Source: Closterium sp. Naga37s-1 (taxonomy: Eukaryota > Streptophyta > Zygnematophyceae > Desmidiales > Closteriaceae). Taken from it: 64,000 nt of DNA. Below the pieces are notes generated by a model. It searched no databases, was not told the DNA's origin, and was given only the letters and a program-made list of their open reading frames with translations. Of this stretch, positions 1 to 12,500 are shown piece after piece (position 1 is the stretch's first letter; the number at the start of each line of letters is the position of its first letter). The stretch lies in the NCBI GenBank assembly GCA_947471745.1, contig CANJKZ010000142.1:3774501-3838500 (forward strand). Reading direction: 5' to 3'. Made by a program: the position numbers and the translations under genes.

Positions 1-2176
1 AGGCGGGTCGGGCACATTGCGGATGGACTCGCACGTCTCGGCGCTCTCCACGAAGTAATACTGCGAGCACAGTGCCACGAGGCCTGCCATCTCCGCCCGC
101 CGCTCCACACACACCGCCTGGCTCGCCGGCAGCTGCCCGCTGTTGGCACTGCAATCCACCCCCGGGTTGAGCGCCTGGAAGGCTGCCGTGCACTCGGGGG
201 ATGGGCAGGTGCTGGCCAGAGAGAAGTAGGTCGCCAGGGCCTCACAGGTGTCTCCCTGGGACGAAAGGCAGGAGGGGGCAGCGTTGGGACAGGGAGCGGG
301 CAGGGAGGGGGCAGGGAGGGAGAGACAGAGAAAGAGAAACGACCAGTTTGGAGATTGTCATTCTCAGCGGGGTTGATGTGGGAATCCTTAGAGGCTGCAA
401 GGGCATCACGGGAGTTTCACTGGAGGAGACTGGAGGTGAGAGGTGCAGGAGAGAAGAGGGGATCGGAATCCCATCAGCACAAAGCACACGTTCAAGCTTG
501 GCGCATGTGGGAGATGAATTGCAAAAGATGCCATGTATTTCCTCGTATCAAATTACCGCATTACCACGTTACTACATAACCATACCATGTTACCACATTG
601 CCACGTTACCAAATTGCACTGGACTCGCAAGCAGCTTCTGTTGTTTTCCACATGGAAGATGCAATAGGTCCCACCCACCACCCACCAATCACCACCACAC
701 CACCCACAACACACCAATCACCACCACCCACCACCCACCGCACACCAATCACCACCACCCACCACCCACCGCACACCATGCACCACGCACCACCTAGCAC
801 CTCCCACAGACCACCCTCTCCACCCACGTCCACCTAATGTCTGCCACACGCCTCGTACCTCCTCTGTGGTGTAGTAGACAGTGCAGGGCATGACGGTGGT
901 GGGCGGGGCCACTTGCAGCACCGAGCCTAATGGTAGCGGTGCTTCACACAAGATGGCCTGGTGGGGGGGAGGGAGGGAGCGAGGGCAGGAGGGAAGGACG
1001 GAGGGAGGTCATTGAGTGAAAGGGAGGAAAAAGGGTGTGGAATGAAAGTAGCAACACGAGAAGAAATTGATTGGCAGCACACAAGTGCACCAATTTCAGC
1101 AGCATGAGCTGTTACTCGTAGGCCAAAGGGCGGAAACCAAACGGGGACAGGGAGAGTGTGGGCAATGAACAGAGAAACACGCATTGCACGCACACAAGTG
1201 CACGTGCACACATGCACCCATACACCCATGCACACATGCAGCACAGCATATGTTGCAGGATGCACTGTTGCTGGGAGAAAGAGCGAATAACAGGTTACTC
1301 TGAAAATTTAAGAGGAGAAACTAAATCTCTGGCAAGCACAGAAGCGCACCGGGTTCTGCTGCTTGAGTTGTTCCAGAGAGAGGCCGTAGATGGGAAAGAC
1401 GTCTGAGCACTTGACATTGTTCGAGATAACGGTGTAGGTGCCGTTGGTGCTGCCGGGAGCACAGGAGAAGGTGCCATCGACGGTGGTGCCCTGCCTGAAG
1501 CCCGGTGGACACACACACGAGTACGACCCCGCCCCGTCATTCACACACGTGCCCACCGCACACGGGTTGCGGATCTGAGCCGCACATGCGTCAACTACAA
1601 GGGGGGGAGGGAGAGCAGGAGAGAGTGTGCATGAGGAAAGAGAGAGCAGGCGGGATAGGGGGATCAAGAAAATGAGGGGCACAGGAGGGAAGCAGGGCTG
1701 AGGGTGTGTGTTTTTTTTTTTTTTTTTTTTTGAAGGATGCATTACATTATAAAGTGAGTACATCCACAGTCGTAACTGTAAGGAGGAAGGGAGCAGGAAG
1801 ACATGGTATGTTGTGTGTATGTGTGCAAGAGGCATGGATGCATCGGCCACAGGGAGAGCTGGATGGAAGGTGCGCAGCAACGTGGCGGTGTGGGAGAAAC
1901 ACACAAAAGCAGACAAGGAGCAGCGATCCCCATAGGCCCAGTTGAGGCTCAGTATGTGAGCTGGAATACATGCCATGCCATGCCACATACCATAGGCACA
2001 GGTGCGCGAGCCATCAGTGTTGGTAGCCTCTATGAATCGACCATCGACTGCAGTCTTGCAGTCGCAGCGGTTGGACTTGCCGTCAGCTGTGAGAGAGCAC
2101 GTGAATTTGCCACACGGGTTCAGCACGGCGCCGCTGTTATCGTGGTGCGCCCGGTTGTTGCACGGGTCCTGCTTGT
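1..2176 (-). CDS. EGF-like and LysM modules at the C-terminal side of the mosaic gene
   Basis: Exons 1991-2176, 1350-1594, 859-957 and 1-255 (continues past the edge). The first encodes a six-Cys EGF-like module (DPCNNRAHHDN...GKFTCSLTADGKSNRCDC). The second encodes another EGF-like module (DACAAQIRNPCAVGTC...YSCVCPPGF), then a LysM: YTVISNNVKCSDVFPIYGLS with LEQLKQQNP, completed in the third exon by PLPLGSVLQVAPP. A second LysM begins TVYYTTEE and continues GDTCEALATYFSL...FQALNPGVDC; a third appears to begin SQYYFVESAETCESI at the window start. LysM binds chitin or peptidoglycan-type N-acetylglucosamine polymers. The LysM-internal introns are phase 0. Confidence 0.78.
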
Positions 2177-3495
2177 CTGGGTGCAGTGCGGTTCGGTGAG
2201 GGTGGGGCGAGGTGCGTCAGGATGGGGTTGGGTCGGGTCACACAGAGGATTGCGGGGAGGGTAGAGGAGGTTTAGAGAGGAAGAATGGTGTGCTGCAGCA
2301 TCTACAGATGCACAGCCACACACTCACGATACAAAGTGGCTTAGTTTGAGCTAGCTCTCTCGCAGGTTTGGAGGTAGAGACACTTGATGGCACTAAGAGA
2401 AGTCAAATCATGCTCGTGTTGTTGCACCAACATTCTTCGATTGCGGAGACTGGTTCCACATTTGGGATTAAGCTGAGTCGCTTTTGGGGGATCTCAAAAG
2501 AGTTTTAGGAGTGCTGCAACACGCTCCCAGAAAATGCATGGCAGCAGCAGCAAGCCCCGACATCACATCTCAACTCTACTCTCTGGCAGCAACAGCATCA
2601 TCATCACCATACCAAGAACGATGGGGTAGATTCCAGGCAGAGTGTTGATGCCGCACACGCCATCCCCCCCCTGGATGTCCATGCGCATGTGGCCACCATC
2701 GCCCCAGTCAGGCCCCCATGAGTTGCGGATGATCCAGAAGGGCGGCGCCATGTGGGGGAAGGCTTCATCTGCCCCCACCAGGCGGTACCCCACCAGCAGC
2801 ACCACGTGGTTCAGGTTGTACGTGAAGCACGCCGGGTCCTGGTACTTGGACAGCTGAACAGAGGAAAGGTAGTACGTGAGATGGTGTGGAGAAACGCATG
2901 TCTCTTAACGCAGCAGCAAAGGAGTTTTGAGGCGTCTCAAAAGCCAAGCAGCAGACAAGGGTTCTTGAGGCACCTGAAAAGTCTAGCAGACTAGGAGTGT
3001 AGGAGAGGGCTGCATAGGAAGTCTAGTGATTCCCACGTAGGCTTTGCTTGCAGAGGTTTTTCAGAGTACCCGCCCCTGCATCGCAGTTGACTGCAGCATC
3101 AGGTAGCGTACCAACAGGAGGCTGCAACCCTGCACCCTCCCATCCTTCCACACACCCATCACCCCACCCACCCACCCTCCCATTCTCACATCCTCCCACC
3201 CACCATCTTCCCACCCTCCCTTTTGAGGGACTCACCCCATCGTAGTTGACTTTGAGGCGCCTCAAAAGACGCCGTGACTCACCCCATCGTAGTTGAGAAA
3301 AGAGTCAGCAGACGCCTCTATGTGCACCACCACGGGCTGCCGCTGCACCGCCAGCACCAGGCCGAACCAGCTGTAGAATGCCGCCCGCTCAAAGCCCGTT
3401 ATGCTGTAGCCCGGGCGCACCTGCTTGGATTGCACCATGTGCAATATGAGGAGGATGAAGGCGAAAGAATGGATGCTTGATTGTGTGTGTGTGTG

Positions 3496-3542
<47 letters not shown>

Positions 3543-6500
3543 TTTTTTTTTTGACCATATTGAACTCCCAAGGTGATTAAGGCGTGCAATGAGTGGCAAT
3601 GAGTGGCAAAGAGTGGCAATGAGGAGCCTCAGAGCACTGTACTCACCACAACAGACCCGGTTCTCTGTTTGAGTGGTGTGCAGTTCACTCCAAACAGAGC
3701 TGCTATCGGCTTCAGCAGCGGCGAGCACAGAGGACTCGGATTCTGACCCGCTGCTGCTGCTGCTGCTGCTGTCGGTGTCCCCTGTTTCCCCTGCAACCCC
3801 ACCGCACCGCCGCTTCCCGCCACCAGAGCCACACCCGTCGCACCCCTCCTGCCGCCCTTCCTTACCCTTGCTCCTCCTCCCGCCTGTTCCGGCTCCAGCC
3901 CCCCGCCGCGCTTGGCAACAGCAAGCAGGTACTGGTAGGCCTTGGAGGGGGAACCTCCGGAGCAATCCGCTTTCATGTCGGCAACAAGCGAGTCAACGGA
4001 GAAGAGAGAGAGCGAGCCGTTGGCTGAGAGGATAGAATACGCGGCTTCGATGCTGGCAACGACTGCGTAAGCCCAGCAGTCGCCACACCCACCCTGGCTG
4101 CGCACCGGCCAGCTGGGCAGCAGATCAGAGCGCACCCATGTCATGTTCGTTGCCACTGCCCACTGCTGCTCCTTGTCCGTGCTCGCCCCAGGTGCTCCCC
4201 CTGCGGGCGGCTGCAGAGCGCCAGCACTGGCATAGCGGAAGAAGAGGTTGACTCCTGAGGTGGTGAACGTGGCCTCTGCTAGCGTGAAACCCAGCGGCAG
4301 GGCTGCGGTGGGGGAAGCAGGGCGGAGGGAACGTGGTTGGGGGAGAGATAGAGATGGGAGAGGGATGGGGGAGGGATCGCGGGGAGGGAGGGACTCGTGC
4401 ACTTACGGCATGAGACGAGATAAATAGAAGGGGTGAAGTGAAGTATAGAAGATGATGGTGTGTTGGAGTGGATCGCAGTCAGCCAGGCATAGCAGTCTCG
4501 TGCTTGTTCAAAGCGAGATAACTTGATGCAGCACACACATAGCAGGAACTGGCTCGGACCATGAATAACTTATTGCTAGCTACAACATGGCGTGCCGCAC
4601 CTGTTACGGTGTCCTGGGTTGGAAAATCTGCAAGAGAAAAGGAACAAGCGGAGAAGGAAAATAATGACTGGCCAATTTCATTCAAGCAGTACAGGCTGAG
4701 AAATAACGTGCACAACAATTTGGAACGGAAGGGGAGGGGGGAAAGCTGTCAAAATCCCAACCACTAGACCACTGGGATCAAAGGGCTTCTTAAGTAGCGG
4801 GTGAATGCGTCTATAACCCCCAGACAAACGTGTCTGTAACACTTCCAAGGAACAATAGGGCATCTACAGTGCTGGTCTTCTGACAACCCCCCTTTTCACA
4901 GAGATGCTCAAGGACAAGGCACAGCAGCAGCACCAACATGTGCACACATGGAGATTCGAACCCGCGATCTAAGTTCCGATACCATGTCAGAATCCCAACC
5001 ACTATACCACTATGATAAATTGGCTTGTTATGTAGCGGGTGAGTGCGTCCTTAACCCTCCAGGCAAACGTGTCAATAACCCTTCCCTAGGATCAATCGGG
5101 CATTGCTAGTGCTGGTCTACAGGAACAACCGGGCATCGCTAGTGCTGGTCTACTGATTGGAGCAACACTAAGAGCACACTTCAGCAGCAAGCAGGCCTAC
5201 TGGAGCAGCAAAGTGAGCGAGGCGAAAAGCACACACTCTTGGCAGGCAGGCAAGCAGACAGGCAGCATCCCATCCCATCCCATCCCATCCCATCCCATCC
5301 CAAGCCCGACGTCGCTTACCTGTATCCAGCGACCACTGCAGCACCGTGTGCTTCTGGGGGGGATCAGACGAGGCAGCAGTGAAGCCAACCACAAACGTCG
5401 CATCCTCAAACGTGGGCTTCAGCACGCCACACAGCGACACGCTGCGCTTGAGAACCGGCTTGGCGGGGCGAGTAGCCAAACTGGCCACATACACCGAAAG
5501 CAGGCCCCCTTTCCCCGGAGAGTAATCAATCCATGCATATTTGGTGCTCCCTGAGTTAAGCCCTGGCACAGCGGCTGTAGAAATAGACACCACAGAGCCA
5601 CCGATGTTGATGCCCACGTGGCTGCTGTCCGGGTCGCTGCTGCTCGCATCCTGAAACGTGTCAAACTCCACTGCGATGCTGCGCTCGTTCATGCCGGAAT
5701 AGCCCAGTGTGCTGCCGTCCCCACCAGGGATTTCGTCCCTTGCTGCGATCACAAACGCGAGGCCGCCCTTGCCGACGTTGTTGCTGCCGGTGGCTGGGGT
5801 GATGGAGAAGGAGAAGGAGAGCTTGAGGGCGATCTCGCGGCCGCATGAGTGGTTCTTGACAGCATAGGAGAAGAGGCGCACGCGCGACACCAGGAACGCC
5901 GCTCCCCACGCCGCCTGCTGGTTGCTCGTCAGCACCACACTGTTATCCGGCTGCACTGCTGCTGCTCCGCTCACCGCCATCGCCGCACCGCCGCCATCGC
6001 CAGAAGCAACGCTTATCGAGGTCAGAAGGGAAAAGTCTGCAGGAGTCACGCCACCAGCAACAACTGCCACGCACGTCCCTGGGAGCTCCCCGTTGGTGTA
6101 CCCGGTGTTGCAGGCGCACGTGGGGATCTTGTTGGGACCAGAATAGAAGCAGGTGCCGTGCCCGGCACAAGGAAGTGAGGTGGCAGTGAGGCCGCAGAAG
6201 GACGCACAGACCTCCTTCACTCGCTGTGGGTCCATGGGGCAGGGCGGCACGTAGGTGGCGCCCAGGCAGTTAGCTTGCACGGCTATGATAGTCTGGGAGC
6301 AGTCGGGCGGAGAGGAGAAGCCGCAGGAGAAGAAGTTGCTGTCTAGCTGGTACTGCTTGACGGATGGTGGGATGGGCTGCAGCAAACAGGCTCCTGCCTG
6401 TTTGCTGCAAACAGGCTCCTGCCTGTTGTTGCGCAGGCTCCTGCCTCGGTGGAGATAAGGGGGGGTGTAGTGATAGGGATGAGGAAGAGTGACAGAAGGG

Positions 6501-9500
6501 AAAGGGGAAGACAATGCAAACGGAAGTGATTGTGAGAAGGATGAATGTTGTGATAGTGATTGCCCATGGCATGGAGAGCGTTGGATTGTCCCTAGAGCGT
6601 ATGACTTTGCTTTCAGCTCTTGAATTGGAAGTTCCATGGTCTTCCTCAGGACGTACGTATTGTAAGGGTTCAGTTGGATGCATCAAGGTCCAAAGCGGTG
6701 CAGTGCAAAGAACCGCTTCCTCACGCCGTACACTACTAGGAGGTGGGTGAAGCAGACAAGACAACCAATGACACTCACATACTGTAGACCATGTTGTTCA
6801 CTAGTCTTTCAAGCCAATTGTAGTTGAGTGTGCGATCCAGTAACACTTGCATGATTGTGCAACCATCGGCAACAGCATATCGCAAAAGATGCTGGTACGC
6901 ACAGGACTGTGAGCTGAGGCTCATGGAATAGAACGCATAAGATGACTCACAGGACTGTCAGTTGAGTGAGTCCGGTCAAGCCGTGTGGCACACTCCCGCT
7001 CAGGCGATTGTTGCTCAGGTCACTGCCACGGGCGCAGAGCAGACCGTAAGACACAGAGACACGGGAAGTTTTGAGACGAGTGATAGAACAGGGAGCACAA
7101 GATGTAGAGTTGAATGCAACAGGTCCGTATTCGCTAATTCAATGAGCCGCCAATTAGTGGGATGAGGAAGAGGAGGAGGAAAGAGGAGGATGCAAGCAAA
7201 TGAGGCTGAGGAACGAGAGATGAGCACAAAATTGCAACGTTCTCGGGAGAGAAGAGGAAAAGCATTGGGGCAGGGCAGAGGAGGTGGGTAGTGGCGCAGT
7301 GCTTACAGCACACTGAGTTGCTGGAGCTCGGATATTTGATCGGGGATGGTTCCATTAAGCAGGTTGTTGCTCAGGTCACTGCGTTGGGGAGAACACATGG
7401 CATGACATTGTTACCACAGACATGTATGGCGATGCACTGAGTTGAATTCGGGTGCACGCATGCAGGTTGGTGGAAACAAACAGATGATGCTCTAGGCAGA
7501 GAAGAGAGAGATAAGCACATTACTGCACCGCATATAAACACATTGTTGCTGCACAGGACATTGCAGGACTAAACGTTTCATAACGTACTGAGGCACACAC
7601 ACAGAGTACTTACTTATCCCAGTGAGTGGAGGTGTGTGGGGGCTCCACAAACAAAGCATTGACACACTCAAAGGACAGTCAGTTGCCGGAGACAACAAGA
7701 CTTGAGGCATGGATACTACAAAGCAATGACCTGCCCCAAAAGTCACTCACAGCATTGTCATGTATCGGAGACGAGACAGGCTCTGCGGAATGCTCCCACT
7801 CAGCTGATTGTTGCTCAGGTCCCTGGCATGGGCGCATAGGGTGCGTGCATCACAGAGGGAGAGGGTGGGTTTTTCTTGAGCACACGGCGATTTAGGAGGA
7901 AGTGGAACCGCTACTCTGAATGCAATTTGAAAATTCAGAAGAAGGAAGAGCAAAGCGCCAGGAAGTGGTAGGTAGAGTTAAAAAGGGCTGGAGACGGAAG
8001 GAGCAGTGCGGCGGGTTGCACAGGAGGAGGCGAGAAGGGATACGTACATCACATTGAGATACCCGAGCTCGCCTACTCCGCTCGGGATGGTCCCATTGAG
8101 GGAGTTGTAGCTAAGGTCACTGCCATGTCGTGGTGGGGCGAAGGAAGTACAAAGTACGAATGGCATGCTTTGATTGGTAGAAACTTTTGATGACGAGGAG
8201 CTGTATCTGGGTGCATCATGCAAGCAAGCAAGCAGTCAGTCGGGAAAGGGTCGACCTGTCAGGGAAGAGGAAGACAGATGTGCTGCGAAGTGCAGTACTG
8301 ACAGCACAGTGAGACGAGAAAAGCGCAGCACTTACAGCACAGTTAGATACGTGAGCGTGGATATCCAATCGGGGATGCTTCCAGAAAAGGAGTTGGAGCT
8401 AAGGTCGCTGCGTTGGGGAATACACATGGCATCATGCCGAGCGTTTGATTGATAGACAAAATTCCAGGTCTGGGTGCGGGCACTCCTGTTGGTTGAAGCA
8501 ATCCGATCATGCTCAAAAAATTGAGAGAGAAAGAGAGGGCCATTCGAGAGGAGAGGACCCTTGTCTGCATACCCCCCTCCCACCGCCATATTACAAAGGA
8601 GGAGGCAATGACTTGGGGTGGAACGAAGAGGCGGGTATGGGTAGCACAGTGCTTACAGGGTCATGAGTTGCGTGACCGTGGACATCTTATTGGGGATGGT
8701 TCCATCAAGGGAGTTGGAGCTAAGGTCACTGCGTTGGGAAACACAGATAGCAGGCATCACAGCAAGCGCTTGATTGATATGAACCCTGCATGTGAAGAAG
8801 TCACAGAGTGCGTACAGTCCTGACCCCTGAGAATTCTTTTGAGAATTCTCAAAAGTCATACCAATATAGAGTGCATACAGTCCTGACTCCTGAGAATTCT
8901 CAAAGCCAAAAGCCGTTGGTGGAAGCCTGCGTTGATGCTGAGAAGGTTGAGCGGGAAAGGAAGGAGCGAGAGGCATACCTGCGCGTACCTTTCCACCCTT
9001 CCTCCTCACCCCATACACCACATTACGGCGTTACAAAGCAAGAGGCATTGCATTGGCGAGTCACTTTTGAGAAATCTCAGAAGTGACTCCCATTGCCATA
9101 GAGGAGGTGGTTAGCAGAGTGCTTACAGGACATAGAGTCTCGTGAGCTCGGAGATCTGATCGGGGATGTTTCCTTCAAGCGAGTTGGAGCTGAGGTCACT
9201 GCTTTGCGTTGGGGAGAACAGATGGCAAGTGCTGATAGTGGGTGAAACACTTGTTCTGTTGTACAGAGAGAGGCAGAGCTTTGCATCCCAGTGCTAGGAA
9301 CACTTGAAAACGTGGGTACAACACATTGCACATGCAAGTTACAACATATGCAACGAACAATGGCGAGTAGTAGATAGTGCACATGTGGTGCTAACCACCG
9401 GTGCGAATCTGTACAGAACGGCAGTGACCGGTATTGACAGGTACCGAACGGTGCTGGTCAGGTCGGTGGGATACGCACAGATAGGTGAGGTCTCCCAGTG

Positions 9501-12500
9501 CTTGGATGGTGATGAGTTGGGATGCTTGCACACTGTTTCCCGCTACTTTCCTGAGATTGCGAGAAAAGGAACAAGCAGTGGATACGCAAAGTGGGATGGT
9601 GTTGAGAAGAAAAGGGTGTTGAGAGAGGAAGAGAGATGGTGATGAGGCGAGGTGCTGAGAGGAGAGGAGAGGAAGCACGCACGGAGGAAGCACATGGCGA
9701 CGAGACCAGTATGGCATGAATGAAGGACAGTGTTCTGAGGATGTTGATGATGTTAATTATGTTGATTATGTTAAAGCAGCAAAGGCAAGGGGGAGAGGAG
9801 AGGTGAAAGGCACGGATGGAAGGGAAACAGTGCCGCACAATCTTGACAGGAAGTATGAGGACAAGAGGAGGATAAAGGACGGAGCAAAGAGGAGGAGAAA
9901 GGACGGAGCAAAGTGGAGGAGAAAGGACGGAGCGAAGAGGAGGAGAAAGGACGGAGCAAAGAGGAGGAGAAAGGACGGAGCAAAGAGGAGAAGAAAGGAC
10001 GGAGCAAAGAGGAGGAGAAAGGACGGAGCAAAGAGGAGGAGAAAGGACGGAGCAAAGAGGAGATGATGAGAGGTGTTGAGTTGACATAATGATGCAGTGC
10101 AGTTGTGTGGTGGCTTTTGAGAATTCTCAAAAGTGATCCCAATATCATGGAAGTCCCGTATGTGATAAGTTGAACTATTTGAGTTGACATGATGAGGTGG
10201 TGGCATGATGGTGCATGCACGCACGCACTGACATGGATCCAATGAAACATGTGGATGAGTGATATGATGGCATATTGTTGCCATCATCATGTGTGTGTTG
10301 AGGCCAGGATAGTGGGGCTTACTGCGCAGCCTGATTGTCTTTGAAGAAGCTGGGAGGAATCCTGCCAGAGAGTCGGTTGTTGCGCAATGAACTGGCCTCA
10401 ATCCACACATCACACGCCCCGCACCTCAATCCTCAACACATGTGCCAGCACACACGCAAACGCCCAGATGCCCCCTCCTCCTTCGCCAACTCCACCCTCC
10501 AGCACACACACACATGCACGAACGCAACGCCCCCCTCCCCACACACATACGTCACGCACGCACGCACAATCACGCACACGAACATACGCAAACACAGGAA
10601 GACATGATCAAACAGCAGCAAGCTGGAACCCCATCCAAACCTAGGCATGACTCAATCCAAACAAAAAAAACTTCAGAACAAGCACAGCACAGCACACAGC
10701 ACAGCGAAACAAGGCACACGAGTGACTGACATTCTCTCAATGGAAGCGCTGAAACCAAAAGGCACCGATCCCGTGAGCCTGTTGTTGTCCAGGTTCCTGC
10801 ATGAGAGAGGTAGGTGCGGTACGGTACGGTACGGGGCCCGCAGCGCAGCGCATGGAACCGACAGCTGAGACTCAGAATTGCCAGGAAGTCACGTCAACTC
10901 AGAAGACTTCCAGGTTCCTGGATGGAGGGCTTGGTACGTCGGGTACAGGTTCTGTTCCGCAGTGCATGGAAACAACAAGCAAATCGTTTCGACAGTCACG
11001 TCGACTCAGACACGTTATCAGGTTCGTGGTTGATAGGGGTAGGTAAGGAGTCCACAATGCATAGAGATGAGACGAGCAGGGAGAAAAGGACGTGCGTGGA
11101 GATGAGCACTGGCCAGGCTGGACTGCCAGGAGGAGGAGGAGGAGGAGGAGGAGGAGGAGGAGGAGGAGGAGGAGGAGGAGGAGGAGGAGGAGGAGGAGGA
11201 GGAGGAGGAGGAGGAGGAGGAGGAGGAGCAGCAGCAGCTTACAGCTCTAGGAGGTATTTCTGAGAAGTGAACTTTGGGACACTTCCCTCCAGCTGGTTGC
11301 TCATCAGATTGCTGCAGTAGAGGGCAAAGGCATGTAATAGCTGTTAGCGGTGGACTCAAATCTCACATCGTGTACTTGTATTTTTCAGTCTCATAGTTTA
11401 GAGCAAGCGTTACCAAATGTGATGAACCGAAATCTCAACCCACCAATTCAACCCTTCAGCTTCTCTAATTGGGAAATGCTTAGCTTTCCATACCCTTCCT
11501 TTCCAACTAAATCCCAATCAATCAACTCCAAGAGCCTGGAGCTTTACCAGTACCCAACCCAATCAATCAACTCCACCTCAAGTTCGTACAGAAAAAATAA
11601 CCAAAGAAATTTCAGCAGAAATGTAGATTCTCAATGTTCGGTCAAAAGGGGTCAGAGGAGGTCAGAGGAGGTCAGAGGAGGTCGGATGAGGTCAGATGAG
11701 GTCAGATGAAGTCAGATGAGGTTGTGGGAGGGGAGAGAATGATGGTCGTGGAGGGGAAGTATGGTGAGTGAGCTGTGGGCTTGTAGGAAGGGAGGAGAGA
11801 GAGGTTGGCTCTCACATTGTCTTCAGGAGTGGTGGAAATGTTGGAAGCGAACCCGATAGCTTGTTGAGTTGCAACAGACTGCAACACGCATGCCACGCCA
11901 GCAGCACAGTCACGTTTGACAATTCTAAAAACGGCACAAACATATGCCAACCAACGGCAGTCACGTGCTGTGCTGGGACATGAATATGGTGGACCTTTGA
12001 GGCGCCTCAAAAGACATATGGTAGCAGCCCACCAACTGAGAAAGCACTGACAATGCCATTTGCTGACAATGCCATTTGCTGACAATGCCATTTGCTGACA
12101 ATGCCATTTGCTGACAATGTCGTTTGCTGACAATCTCGTTTGCTGACAATGTTGCTTGCTGACAACGTCGTTGCAGGGCTGTACTGTGACGATTCAGCTA
12201 GCTACTTTGACAAATCTAATAGGTAAGTAAGCAAAGCTGTGCAAGCAAGACATGGCATGTGTGAGGGTGTGCAAGCATCTCATGTGCAGGAGGGAGGCAC
12301 GGCACGGACAGACACGTGTGATGTGAGAAAGTAGTGGAGTGGAGCATTACTAACTGCCGGTTCTTAAGAATTCTTGAGAGCTAGTTGGAGGCAGTGCCGT
12401 CTCTCACACTGGGTGCACGACACGACATGACATGACAGACACAGTGCAGCGTTCTCACACGTGCTCGGTTGTTGAGGCACGTCAAAAGCAAGAGGGCAGC

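Noticed and set aside
3035-3100. Possible extra protease exon (VNCDAGAGTLKNLC)
   Set aside because: No phase lets it join both neighbours; skipping it gives a perfect papain match across FLNYDG to the NLNHVV region.
4946-5019. Functional tRNA gene
   Set aside because: A- and B-boxes are good, but T-stem and acceptor stem do not pair.
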